Of a stretch of 37,744 nt of DNA, positions 9,229-17,515 are shown in pieces. Origin of the DNA: Maledivibacter sp. Lineage in GTDB: Bacteria > Bacillota > Clostridia > Peptostreptococcales > Caminicellaceae. The DNA is taken from positions 1 through 37,744 of the forward strand of contig JAOASB010000035.1 of assembly GCA_025210375.1 (NCBI GenBank), read 5' to 3'. The position numbers were made by a program, and so were the translations under genes. The notes below the pieces were generated by a model. It had not been told where the DNA came from and made no database searches. It worked only from the letters and a program-made list of their open reading frames with translations. The number at the start of each line of letters is the position of its first letter. Within the stretch, counting starts at the first letter, position 1.

Positions 9229-10323
9229 ATGAAATATATTTGTTCAAAATGTGGTATGACGGCAGAAGTGACAACTAGAAAAGAAAAGTGTAACTGTGGC
9301 AGTCTTTGGAAATTGGATTATAAGCCTCCGAAATTTGATCTATCTTTAATAGATCGTGATACTTGGAGTATCTTTCGCTATCGTGCTTTTATGCCATTGG
9401 AAGAAAAACATTGGCGTAAAATCAGCCTAGGGGAAGGGATGACACCTGTGATTCGGTTTGATAAAGATGTTTTACTAAAAATGGATTATTTCATGCCGAC
9501 TATGTCTTTCAAGGATAGAGGTGCCGCGGTGTTGATTGGCCACTGTAAAGCAATTGGTGTAGATTCCGTTATTCAAGATAGCAGTGGCAATGCGGGAAAT
9601 AGTGTCGCGGCCTATTGTGCGAAAGCTGATATTGATTGTGAGATTTTTGTCCCAGAGGGCACATCACCGAAAAAGATTAATATGATTAAATCCCATAATG
9701 CACAGGTAAATGTGGTTTCTGGTACAAGGGATATGTGTGCCGATGTTTGCAGAAGGAAAGTAGATACAGAGGGGAAATATTACGCAAATCATGTGTATAA
9801 TCCCTTCTTCTATGAAGGAACAAAAACCTATATCTATGAAGTCTATGAACAAATGAACAGAATTCCAAAAAATATTTTTGTTCCACTGGGCAATGGGACT
9901 CTATTCATTGGTATTGTGAAGGCGTTGGAAGAACTTTTAGAAAGTTCTATAATTGAAAAAATGCCAAATATCATAGCAGTCCAAAGCGAATACTGCGATC
10001 CCTTCGTAAAGGCAGTTATTACTCAAGAGAAGCATCCAGCTAGGGTGAGTCCTAAACCAACCATGGCAGAGGGAATTGCAATTGGCGTACCAATGCGTGG
10101 TGAGGAAATTTTGGAATATACATATAAGTACAATATCAAAATGATTACAGCTCCGGAAAATCGAATTATGGAGGCTAGGGCAGCTCTTGCCGCAAAGGGT
10201 ATTTACTGTGAGCATACAACAGCGGCCACTTATGCGGCCTATTTGAAGTATTGTGAATTAAATGGGAGGATATCGGATTGCTTGATTCCTATGTGTGGAG
10301 CAGGTCTCAAATCCGATCACTGA
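9229..10323 (+). CDS. Threonine-synthase-like PLP-dependent enzyme
   Basis: 364 residues; GGAGGTG lies about 10 bases before the ATG. A small zinc-ribbon-like N-terminus (C5, C8, C21, C23) precedes a fold-type II PLP domain. K95 in TMSFKDRGA should form the Schiff base, SSGNAGNS (about 119-126) binds the PLP phosphate side, and PMCGAGLKSDH ends the protein. This is the layout of bacterial threonine synthases (phosphohomoserine to threonine), but the same core is shared by cysteate synthase and threonine-dehydratase relatives. No homoserine kinase or dehydrogenase lies nearby, so the substrate is uncertain. The next gene is an amidase 129 bp downstream, separated by a palindromic element, so an operon is possible but not shown. 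Confidence 0.8.
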   Translation: MKYICSKCGMTAEVTTRKEKCNCGSLWKLDYKPPKFDLSLIDRDTWSIFRYRAFMPLEEKHWRKISLGEGMTPVIRFDKDVLLKMDYFMPTMSFKDRGAAVLIGHCKAIGVDSVIQDSSGNAGNSVAAYCAKADIDCEIFVPEGTSPKKINMIKSHNAQVNVVSGTRDMCADVCRRKVDTEGKYYANHVYNPFFYEGTKTYIYEVYEQMNRIPKNIFVPLGNGTLFIGIVKALEELLESSIIEKMPNIIAVQSEYCDPFVKAVITQEKHPARVSPKPTMAEGIAIGVPMRGEEILEYTYKYNIKMITAPENRIMEARAALAAKGIYCEHTTAATYAAYLKYCELNGRISDCLIPMCGAGLKSDH

Positions 10324-10343
10324 TTAGCTTAAAATTACATTTA

Positions 10344-10398
10344 AGGTGCATGAAAAAATAAACAAGTAGGATGACCAGTTTATTTTTAGAATATGCCT
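10344..10398. repeat. Short palindromic element (family R)
   Basis: AGGTGCATGAAAAAATAAAC on the left pairs with GTTTATTTTTAGAATATGCCT on the right around about 15 bases. Related sequences lie at 17331-17397 and, as partial copies, near 6080-6120 and 25923-25957. Confidence 0.55.
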
Positions 10399-10452
10399 AA
10401 CATCATAACAAGATGAAGTATCAAGAGAAATTAAAATAAAGGTGGTTTATCT

Positions 10453-11352
10453 ATGATTAATATAAAAAAAGAACAAATTCATTTTGACTTTGATCCTACA
10501 ATACCCCCCGCTGACTATGCTGAGAGCGGGGATACCGTAAAGTTTTGTTGTCAAGATTGTTATTGTGAGCAAATTCTGATGGATGGCTTTGACTTTAATA
10601 AGATGAATATGCAGCTCAATAATCCAGCCACAGGGCCCCTTTATGTGAGAGGTTCTGAACCCGGGGACGTACTCCGTGTAGAAATCAAGGCCATTGATCT
10701 TGAATCTAGCGGTTCTATGTGCGCACGTACCGGTGCTGGTATTTATGAGATTGAGGGTTGTCATTGTCGTAGATTTTCTATTGAAGATGGTTTAGTGGTC
10801 TTTGATAACGAGATCCGTATTCCAATCCGACCTATGATTGGCGTAATGGGTACTGCTCCCAAGAATGAAATCATGTCAACCCAAAGTCCCGGAGAACATG
10901 GCGGTAATTTAGATATAAAAGACCTTGGTGTGGGGGCTTCAATTTATCTGCCGGTTAATGTACCCGGGGCCTTACTTTCTATGGGGGATATACATGGGGT
11001 GCAGGGAGACGGAGAAACTGTTATTTGTGCTTTGGAAATGAGTGGAGAAGTAACTGTAAAAGTAGATGTTATTAAGGATGGACAGGACATTCCTACCCCA
11101 TTTATCGTTACTGAGAGTCACTATATTACTACCTCAGCAGATTCATCCCTCGATAATTGTAGCACTATAGCAGCACAAAAAATGCACAGGTTTTTGCAGA
11201 AACATTCAGCTTTAACGGATGCACAAAGTGGACTATTACTTTCACTTGCGGGAAATCTTCGAATCAGTCAGATTGTAAATCCAGTTAAAGGCTGTATCAT
11301 GGAATTCCCAATTGGTTTAGCAAAGGAAAAATTTTCGGGGCTTGGGGTATAA
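10453..11352 (+). CDS. Acetamidase/formamidase family protein
   Basis: 299 residues, start supported by AAAGGTGG about 9 bases upstream. Family signatures are clear: NPATGPLYVRGSEPGDVL near residues 56-73, SPGEHGGNLDIKDL (about 145-158) and MGDIHGVQGDGE (about 177-188), whose His and acidic residues form the metal/active site in FmdA/AmdA proteins. These cytoplasmic enzymes release ammonia from formamide, acetamide or related short amides; the substrate here cannot be told. No amide channel or urea-cluster genes are adjacent. The gene follows the PLP enzyme and precedes the promoter of the riboswitch-controlled transporter. Confidence 0.88.
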   Translation: MINIKKEQIHFDFDPTIPPADYAESGDTVKFCCQDCYCEQILMDGFDFNKMNMQLNNPATGPLYVRGSEPGDVLRVEIKAIDLESSGSMCARTGAGIYEIEGCHCRRFSIEDGLVVFDNEIRIPIRPMIGVMGTAPKNEIMSTQSPGEHGGNLDIKDLGVGASIYLPVNVPGALLSMGDIHGVQGDGETVICALEMSGEVTVKVDVIKDGQDIPTPFIVTESHYITTSADSSLDNCSTIAAQKMHRFLQKHSALTDAQSGLLLSLAGNLRISQIVNPVKGCIMEFPIGLAKEKFSGLGV

Positions 11353-11446
11353 ACTAATAGAAGCATGCTAATTGTTTACCAAATTGAAAGGATCTTGTAA
11401 TTGAGCATATGTTAATGGTACTATTGGCTAATATTATCAGAAAATG

Positions 11447-11475
11447 TTGAAAAATGTTTGCTAAGATGCTAGAAT
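11447..11475 (+). promoter_or_regulatory. Probable sigma-A promoter of the ABC transporter operon
   Basis: TTGAAA (11447-11452), 17-base spacer, TAGAAT (11470-11475), placed about 20 bases before the riboswitch aptamer. Spacing and position fit a housekeeping promoter producing the riboswitch leader. Confidence 0.6.
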
Positions 11476-11494
11476 GATATAGAACTAAATATGG

Positions 11495-11693
11495 ATATTT
11501 ATATGGTGCAGTTTTAATGCTTAAAAGGGAAGCTGGTGAGAATCCAGCACGGTCCCGCCACTGTGTAAAGGGAGTGCTACATCTTATAGCCACTGTTTTT
11601 TATTAAACGGGAAGGTGATGATAGCATGTTGATCTTAAGTCAGGATACCTGCCATACAAATACACACTATAGCTCACGAGGATGGGGAGGTGT
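11495..11693 (+). ncRNA. Cobalamin riboswitch 1
   Basis: The conserved core is unmistakable: AAAAGGGAAGCTGGTGAGAA, then CACGGTCCCGCCACTGTG, then the B12 box end GTCAGGATACCTGCC. The closing stem P1 pairs TATGG-TG-CAG (about 11501-11511) with CTGCCATA (about 11649-11656). After the core, a small hairpin with loop ACGAGGATG (about 11673-11690) sits where the kissing-loop partner of L5 lies in this class. It precedes a terminator-like hairpin and a peptide/nickel-type ABC transporter, so it should couple transport to the intracellular cobalamin level. Confidence 0.92.
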
Positions 11694-11716
11694 TTCAGTA
11701 GATTACTTATTTCTAT

Positions 11717-11747
11717 ACTTCTTTATTTTACATGGGGAAGTTTTTTT
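11717..11747 (+). terminator. Leader terminator of riboswitch 1 (probable)
   Basis: A short stem (ACTTCT / GGAAGT, with one G-U pair) followed by seven T residues sits between the aptamer and the first gene. The stem is weak, but its position fits an expression platform acting by attenuation. Confidence 0.5.
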
Positions 11748-11781
11748 GTTTTAAAAATATAAATTTTAGGAGGAAATACTA

Positions 11782-13410
11782 ATGGGAAAAATGTTAAATA
11801 ATAATAAAATAGCTATATTGGTACTAATTATTACTTTAATGTTAAACTCAGCTTTTCTTATAGGCTGTGGTGATCAAAAGTCAAATGAGGCTTCAGAGAC
11901 AGATAAAACGAAGGAAGCTTTACAAGAAGAAAATCAAAAAGATCCTATAAAGGATGAAGAAATAGTGCTTGCAGCACCTAGAGATGTTGCACCTGGGAAA
12001 GAGGATGCATTTTTCACCAGTGTAATATTATATGTGTGGGAGCCGCTAGTGGAAATGGGAGCAAATGGTGAGCCTGTTCCAAAGCTTGCTGAATCATGGG
12101 AGGCCTCTGAAGATCAAAAGGAATGGACTTTTAAACTAAAGGAGGGGGTAACCTTCCATAATGGGGAAAACTTCAATGCAGATTCAGTTGTTGCCAACTT
12201 TGATAGATATAAGAAAATGAAATCTAGAAAATCAAAATTCTATACATTTAGTGTTGATAAAATATATCCAGGATTAATTGATTGTGTTAAGGTGGATGAT
12301 TATTCAGTTAAGGTTACCTTTGAGAATCCACTACCGACCTTACCATATAACATGGTTAACTTTGGGAGTCCAATATATAGCGCCGATAGCTTTGATGAAA
12401 ATGGGGATTTCGTAGGTATACCTAGTGCAACAGGCCCTTTTAAACTGGTAGAACTTGAAAAGGATTCTTACTGTGTACTAGAAGCCTATGAAGGATATTA
12501 TGGAGAAAAAGCTAAAGCTAAAAAAATAAGGGTTAAAGTTATTCCCGATGCTCAGACAAGGTATTCAGCATTAAAGGCCGAAGAAATAATGGGAGTAATG
12601 GATCTTGGAGCTATAACGCCAGCATTAGCTGAAGAACTTTTAAAGGAAGATAGATTTGAGAAGTCAGTAGAAAAATCAAGTATTAGTCATTACATCTCTG
12701 CAAATGGGAACAAAGCACCCTTTGATAATCCAAAGATGAAAAAAGCAATAAGCTTAGCAATTGATAGACAATTAATAGTTGATGAGTTCTATAAGGCTAA
12801 TGGAAAACCAACACAGAATCTTTTAAACTATGCTTCACCCTTTGAAAAAGACATAGAACCAAAGTATGATATGGAAAAAGCTAAAGAGCTTGCAAAGGAA
12901 GTTTTACAGGGAAAAGAAATGGATATAGATATGATTGTTCCCTCGGCATTCACACAAAAGTATCCATACAAAGAAGAAGCTGAGTATATTCAAGCTACAT
13001 TAAAGGAACTGGGATTGAATGTAAATATACTTATCTATGATTGGCCAACATTTAAGGAACTGAGAAAAAATGGTGAATTCAATTTATCAATGCATATACA
13101 AGGGTTACCTAATATGGAGCCATACTCAATATTTGACAGATTTATGAGAAGTAATGGATCTACAAACTTGGCTTATAATCTTGGGTATAAAAGTGATAGA
13201 GTTGATGAACTAATGGATAAATTGGATCAAACCCTTATATTAGAAGAAAGAGCCCTTATATACGATGAGTTACAAGATATATCAGCACAGGAGCTACCAA
13301 CCATACCACTTTTCTGTGATGCCAACCTAATAGTATATAATAAAAAGATTGATGGATACAAGTCAATTATCTATGGTACAACCCTTCCTGAGGTTCATTG
13401 GAGGAAGTAA
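11782..13410 (+). CDS. ABC transporter substrate-binding lipoprotein (peptide/nickel family, SBP_bac_5)
   Basis: 542 residues. A lipoprotein signal peptide ends in LIGC with the lipidated Cys at 29, then an acidic linker to about 60. The rest has the family hallmarks: PKLAESWEASEDQKEWTFKL, LKEGVTFHNG (about 126-135), ATGPFKL and a long two-lobed binding fold. Anchored on the outer face of the membrane, it delivers ligand to the two permeases that follow. Within the family the AAPRD...EPLVEMGANGEPVPKLAESWE pattern looks more NikA-like than OppA-like (impression only). Being the first gene behind a cobalamin riboswitch points to cobalt, a cobalt chelate or a corrinoid-related ligand rather than ordinary peptides. 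AGGAGG lies upstream of the ATG. Confidence 0.85.
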   Translation: MGKMLNNNKIAILVLIITLMLNSAFLIGCGDQKSNEASETDKTKEALQEENQKDPIKDEEIVLAAPRDVAPGKEDAFFTSVILYVWEPLVEMGANGEPVPKLAESWEASEDQKEWTFKLKEGVTFHNGENFNADSVVANFDRYKKMKSRKSKFYTFSVDKIYPGLIDCVKVDDYSVKVTFENPLPTLPYNMVNFGSPIYSADSFDENGDFVGIPSATGPFKLVELEKDSYCVLEAYEGYYGEKAKAKKIRVKVIPDAQTRYSALKAEEIMGVMDLGAITPALAEELLKEDRFEKSVEKSSISHYISANGNKAPFDNPKMKKAISLAIDRQLIVDEFYKANGKPTQNLLNYASPFEKDIEPKYDMEKAKELAKEVLQGKEMDIDMIVPSAFTQKYPYKEEAEYIQATLKELGLNVNILIYDWPTFKELRKNGEFNLSMHIQGLPNMEPYSIFDRFMRSNGSTNLAYNLGYKSDRVDELMDKLDQTLILEERALIYDELQDISAQELPTIPLFCDANLIVYNKKIDGYKSIIYGTTLPEVHWRK

Positions 13411-14360
13411 TGCTAAACACAATGGGGTACATAGTTAAAAGGATATTAAATGCCATTCCGGTTTTAATAGGAGTGTCATTGATTGCATTTATATTAGGAA
13501 TTATGGCGCCGGGTGATCCGGCGCTTGAAATTCTTACGATGGATGGTATAAGCTATCCAACTGAGCAAGAGTTAAACTCCATGAGGGATGAGCTTGGACT
13601 TAATGATCCTGTGATTATACAATATTTAAACTGGGCAAAAAATGCTGTTAAGGGTGATTTAGGTAAATCCTATATGACTAATGAGCCTGTATTTCATGAA
13701 ATTATGAGAAGATTACCAATTACCTTTTCCATAGCTATTTTGGCTGTAATCATGGCCATACTCATAGGTGTTCCTTTAGGTGTTTTTATGGTTTTTAAGA
13801 GACATTCATTATTTGATCATTTAGGTAGAATTGTTGCACTGGTATTTATTTCAGTACCAGGTTTTTGGCTTTCATTTATATTAATAACCCTCTTTTCTGA
13901 AAAGCTTAAAATACTACCTACCAGTGGCTATGGATCATTTAAACATCTGATTTTGCCATCAACAATCCTTGCCTCTGGAACTATAGGAGTTATTATGAGA
14001 CTAAATAGGGCTACCTTAATAGAGGAAATAAATAAAAACTATGTTATAACTGCTAAGGCTAAGGGTTTTTTTGATGAAATCATAATCATTAGACATGCTT
14101 TGTTAAACTCTATTATGCCGATTATCACGTATTTGGGGAATTACTTTGGAGGTATACTTGGGGGATCAGCTATAATAGAAACTATTTTTGCAATACCAGG
14201 GATAGGCAGCTTTGTAGTAGATGGAATTTTTAGTAGGGATTATCCTGTTATACAAGGCTATGTACTATTTATGGGGATAACCTACATAGTGTTCAATTTA
14301 CTAGTCGATATATGTTATGTTATTTTAAATCCTCAAATCAGATTAGGAGGCAAAAACTAA
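13410..14360 (+). CDS. ABC transporter permease 1 (DppB/NikB type)
   Basis: I place the start at ATG 13410, which shares its A with the stop of the preceding gene (TAATG) and has GGAGG 5 bases upstream inside that gene; a TTG at 13398 is in frame but less likely. About 316 residues with six predicted membrane helices. The cytoplasmic EAA-like loop (NKNYVITAKAKGFFDEIIIIRHALLNSIMP) is the ATPase contact typical of DppB/OppB/NikB. The N-terminus IVKRILNAIPVLIGVSLIAF is characteristic. Translationally coupled within the five-gene operon. Confidence 0.88.
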   Translation: MLNTMGYIVKRILNAIPVLIGVSLIAFILGIMAPGDPALEILTMDGISYPTEQELNSMRDELGLNDPVIIQYLNWAKNAVKGDLGKSYMTNEPVFHEIMRRLPITFSIAILAVIMAILIGVPLGVFMVFKRHSLFDHLGRIVALVFISVPGFWLSFILITLFSEKLKILPTSGYGSFKHLILPSTILASGTIGVIMRLNRATLIEEINKNYVITAKAKGFFDEIIIIRHALLNSIMPIITYLGNYFGGILGGSAIIETIFAIPGIGSFVVDGIFSRDYPVIQGYVLFMGITYIVFNLLVDICYVILNPQIRLGGKN

Positions 14361-14361
14361 T

Positions 14362-15177
14362 ATGGCTATGTGTAAAATTATGTCTTTAGCATTGATAATT
14401 ATATTACTTGTTAGCTTATTTGCTCCCTATATAGCTCCATATAGCCCTATTGAAATAGACATGAAAAACAGACTTAAAAGCCCATCTATGGATCATCTGC
14501 TAGGAACAGATTCCTTGGGAAGGGATGTCTTTAGTAGACTTGTCTACGGAGGACGAACCTCTATACTTTTATCTATTATAGCCTCTATGCTTACAATGCT
14601 ACTAGGACTTGTTTTAGGAATCATTGCAGGATACTTTGGTGGAAAGCTTGATAGCATCATACAGATGATCATTAATATATTTCAAGCATTACCCAGCATT
14701 AGTTTTATGATAGCACTTATTGGAATAATGGGGCCGGGAATAAAAAGTATACTCATCTCAGTAATATTGACCTCTTGGGCAAGTTTTTCAAGAATTGTAC
14801 GGGGTGAAGTGTTGAAAATAAGAGAGGAAAACTATATAGAAGGAGCTAAAGCACTGGGCAGCAATAATTTGCATATTATTATACATCACATATTACCTAA
14901 TATAATGGGGCCATTTATTATTTTATTTACTACTAGGATTGGTAAGGTCATTTTATCTATTGCTGGTCTTAGTTTTTTAGGATTAGGACTTAAGCCCCCT
15001 ACTCCCGATTGGGGAGTAATGATAAGTGATGCTAAGACCTACTATCTTAGTAATCCAATACTTCTAATAGCCCCTGGCACATGTATAATGATACTTAGCT
15101 TAAGTATTAATCTAATCGGCGACGCTTTAAGGGATTACTTGGATACAAGGGGAGATGCCCATAAACAATATTTGTAG
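14362..15177 (+). CDS. ABC transporter permease 2 (DppC/NikC type)
   Basis: 271 residues starting one base after the previous stop; AGGAGG lies 11 bases upstream. It shows the DppC/NikC hallmarks: HLLGTDSLGRDVFSRLVYGGRTS near residues 45-67, and the coupling loop REENYIEGAKALGSNNLHII followed by HHILPN. Five to six membrane helices. It pairs with permease 1 to form the membrane channel. The N-terminal cytoplasmic tail seen in many DppC proteins is absent, as is common for NikC-type members. Confidence 0.88.
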   Translation: MAMCKIMSLALIIILLVSLFAPYIAPYSPIEIDMKNRLKSPSMDHLLGTDSLGRDVFSRLVYGGRTSILLSIIASMLTMLLGLVLGIIAGYFGGKLDSIIQMIINIFQALPSISFMIALIGIMGPGIKSILISVILTSWASFSRIVRGEVLKIREENYIEGAKALGSNNLHIIIHHILPNIMGPFIILFTTRIGKVILSIAGLSFLGLGLKPPTPDWGVMISDAKTYYLSNPILLIAPGTCIMILSLSINLIGDALRDYLDTRGDAHKQYL

Positions 15178-15191
15178 TCGAGGGGATATTT

Positions 15192-16157
15192 ATGAATGAA
15201 AATATAAAAATAGAAAATTTAAAGGTTCATTTTAAAACAAAGCTTGGAAATGTTAGGGCCGTTGATGATGTATCCCTAGAACTAGAAAAGGGGAAAGTGA
15301 TTGGATTAATAGGTGAAACCGGCAGTGGTAAATCGGTTTTAGGATTATCTATATTGAGACTTCTTGCAGATAATGCAGTTGTATCGGGAAAAATTATTTA
15401 TAAGGAAACTGATCTACTAGATTTAGATATAAGAAAAATGGTAGGGCTTAGGGGAAAGGAAATAGCTCTTGTGCCTCAAAATCCTGGAACTGCTTTAAAT
15501 CCTATTATGAGAGTTGGAAAGCAAGTAGCGGAGGGTATAATACTTCATGAAAAGGCAAGTAAAAAACAAGCTCTAGGTAGGATATTAAATCTAATGAAAA
15601 AGTTTATGCTTGATACCAGTGTTCTAGGTACTTATCCCTTTGAACTAAGCGGCGGAATGAAGCAAAGGGTCTTAGCGACCATGGGAATTTCCTGTAATCC
15701 CATATGGCTTATAGCCGATGAACCTACAAAGGGCTTGGATGCCATAGTTAGGGGACAGGTTTATGAGACCTTTAACAAAATAAAGTGTAAAAATGATATG
15801 GGAATGCTTTTAATTACCCATGATCTAATTCTTGCAAAAAGGCTATGCCACAGGATAGCTGTGATGTATGCCGGTGATATTTTAGAAATTGGTTCAAGTA
15901 AAGAAATCCTAGAAAATCCTCAGCACCCATATACAAAGGGATTAGTGGATTCACAGCCCCATAGAAATCTGAGCCCCATGATAGGTTCTTCTCCTAGTCT
16001 GATAGATCCTCCTAAGGGCTGTAAATTTCATCCGAGGTGTGAGTATGCTATGGGAAGATGTTACTTAAAAAAGCCATTGCTTTACAATACGACAATGGGA
16101 TCGAAAGCGAGGTGCTTTCTATTTGATAAGGCTGGAAAAGGTAACAAAGGCATTTAA
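15192..16157 (+). CDS. ABC transporter ATPase 1 (DppD/NikD type)
   Basis: 321 residues, AGGGGAT upstream of the ATG. Walker A GETGSGKS (about 41-48), Q-loop VPQNPGTALNP, signature LSGGMKQRV (about 154-162) and Walker B LIADEPTKGLD are all intact. The C-terminal oligopeptide-transporter extension carries HPYTKGL and PPKGCKFHPRCEYAMGRC with clustered cysteines, as in DppD/OppD. The EPTKGLDAIVRGQVYE stretch departs from the usual EPTTALDVTIQAQI. It energises the permeases in the cytoplasm. The following ATPase starts 35 bases before this gene ends. Confidence 0.9.
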   Translation: MNENIKIENLKVHFKTKLGNVRAVDDVSLELEKGKVIGLIGETGSGKSVLGLSILRLLADNAVVSGKIIYKETDLLDLDIRKMVGLRGKEIALVPQNPGTALNPIMRVGKQVAEGIILHEKASKKQALGRILNLMKKFMLDTSVLGTYPFELSGGMKQRVLATMGISCNPIWLIADEPTKGLDAIVRGQVYETFNKIKCKNDMGMLLITHDLILAKRLCHRIAVMYAGDILEIGSSKEILENPQHPYTKGLVDSQPHRNLSPMIGSSPSLIDPPKGCKFHPRCEYAMGRCYLKKPLLYNTTMGSKARCFLFDKAGKGNKGI

Positions 16158-16893
16158 AAAAAGAAGCTTTTATGGTAAAGATACTTTAGCCGTTGACAAC
16201 GTATCATTAAATATCGATAAAGGGAAAATACTTGGACTGGTGGGGGAAAGCGGATGTGGTAAATCTACTTTAGGTAGGATAATCTTGAAATTGATGCCTG
16301 TTGATGAAGGTAGGATATACTTTTTAGATAAGGATATTACTAATTATACATTTAAAGAAATGCAGGATATAAGAAGACAAATGCAAATAATATTTCAACA
16401 TCCAGATACATCATTGAATCCTCGTAAAAAAATTGGGTATAGTTTATTAGAACCATTTTTGATCCATAAAATTAACAATGGGAATAGGAATAAAATGATG
16501 AAAAAAATATTGGAGTACCTAGATTTAGTTGGTTTGAAGGAAGAGATACTAGATAGATACCCCCATCAAGTAAGTGGGGGACAGATTCAACGGGTGGTTC
16601 TTGCAAGGGCTTTAGTACTTCAGCCAAAACTGCTAATACTTGATGAAGCTACATCCATGCTAGATGTTTCTGTACAGGCTCAGAGTATTCAGCTTCTTAA
16701 TAGGGTAAAAGGAGAGTTTGATATGACATATCTATTTATTTCCCATGATATTGATTTAGTTAGAGCCTTTTGTGATGATATTGCTGTTATGAAGACGGGA
16801 CGGATAGTAGAGTTTGGAAGTAGCGATAAGATTTATAATACTCCTGATCATAGATATACAAAGGAACTGATTAAAACATTTAGAAGGTTTTAA
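16123..16893 (+). CDS. ABC transporter ATPase 2 (DppF/NikE type), TTG start
   Basis: 256 residues. The frame begins at TTG 16123, about 9 bases after GAGGTG, overlapping the previous gene by 35 bases. Walker A GESGCGKST, Q-loop FQHPDTSLNP, signature VSGGQIQRVVLARAL and Walker B LLILDEATSMLDVS are intact; EATSMLD is the form common in NikE-type subunits. It lacks the long C-terminal cysteine extension of OppF, again closer to NikE. Last gene of the riboswitch-controlled operon; a hairpin follows at 16901. Confidence 0.88.
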   Translation: MIRLEKVTKAFKKRSFYGKDTLAVDNVSLNIDKGKILGLVGESGCGKSTLGRIILKLMPVDEGRIYFLDKDITNYTFKEMQDIRRQMQIIFQHPDTSLNPRKKIGYSLLEPFLIHKINNGNRNKMMKKILEYLDLVGLKEEILDRYPHQVSGGQIQRVVLARALVLQPKLLILDEATSMLDVSVQAQSIQLLNRVKGEFDMTYLFISHDIDLVRAFCDDIAVMKTGRIVEFGSSDKIYNTPDHRYTKELIKTFRRF

Positions 16894-16900
16894 AACTAAA

Positions 16901-16938
16901 GGGTCTATGATATATGTAAATTCTATATACTAAGACCC
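16901..16938 (+). terminator. Possible terminator hairpin after the ABC operon
   Basis: GGGTCT pairs with AGACCC, and inner ATATATG with CTATATA, but no T-run follows. It could be a weak terminator or a palindromic repeat. Confidence 0.35.
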
Positions 16939-17026
16939 AATAAATAATTTATTATCTTGTAATCTTGGAGTGTTAGTTGTATACTTTAAGTGTAAGAAAT
17001 GTAGATTACAATTTTATACGTTTTAA

Positions 17027-17177
17027 AATAGGTATCATTTCTGTTTTATTATGGAGTGATTTAAAGGGGAATCCGATGTGAGTTCGGAACGGTCCCGCCA
17101 CTGTGAATCGGTTTATAGCCGAAAGTCAGATATCCGCCTATTTATAGTCACTAAGAGTCCTACGATGAATAGGGAGG
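17027..17177 (+). ncRNA. Cobalamin riboswitch 2
   Basis: The core matches the class: AAAGGGGAATCCGATGTGAG, GGAACGGTCCCGCCACTGTG and GAAAGTCAGATATCCGCC, closed by P1 AATAGG (17027-17032) with CCTATT (17137-17142). A small hairpin with loop CGATGAA (CCTA/TAGG, 17159-17173) occupies the kissing-loop position. A strong terminator follows at 17211. Downstream lies the AdoCbl-dependent methylmalonyl-CoA mutase operon, an unusual target for this riboswitch. Confidence 0.9.
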
Positions 17178-17210
17178 TGATAGACCTAGTATGAAGTACT
17201 CATATTACTA

Positions 17211-17247
17211 AAAACATCCTTTAATCGTGTGATAGAGGATGTTTTTT
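17211..17247 (+). terminator. Leader terminator of riboswitch 2
   Basis: A perfect ten-base stem AAAACATCCT / AGGATGTTTT with a 15-base loop, running into six T residues. It lies between the aptamer and mutA, so it is the likely expression platform. Confidence 0.8.
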
Positions 17248-17330
17248 AATTTCCTCAATTGCACAAAATTTTAAATATGGATTTGATTTAAAGCTAATGC
17301 AGGAACGTTCATGTGACAAACTCACATTTT

Positions 17331-17397
17331 AGGTATATGAAAATAAATGACAAGCCAAAGGCTAATATACTGGCTAGTTATTTATTTGAATACGCTT
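17331..17397. repeat. Short palindromic element (family R) in the mutA leader
   Basis: AGGTATATGAAAATAAAT on the left pairs imperfectly with ATTTATTTGAATACGCTT on the right; an inner GCCAAAGGC hairpin is visible. Related to the element at 10344-10398. It sits between the riboswitch terminator and the mutA ribosome site. Nothing else is seen in 17248-17515 except an unlikely in-frame GTG at 17426. Confidence 0.5.
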
Positions 17398-17515
17398 ATA
17401 TATACTGTAGTCTCTACAACCATAAGTGGCGGAGGTTATAACAAAATGTCATAGTCATAATGTTAGGGTCCATGCAAAACCAATGTTTGCAAAAAGAATG
17501 AGAAGAGGTGTGGTT

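Noticed and set aside
17426..17515. Upstream extension of mutA from GTG 17426
   Set aside because: The 30 added residues look unlike the family, and the ATG at 17516 has its own ribosome site.
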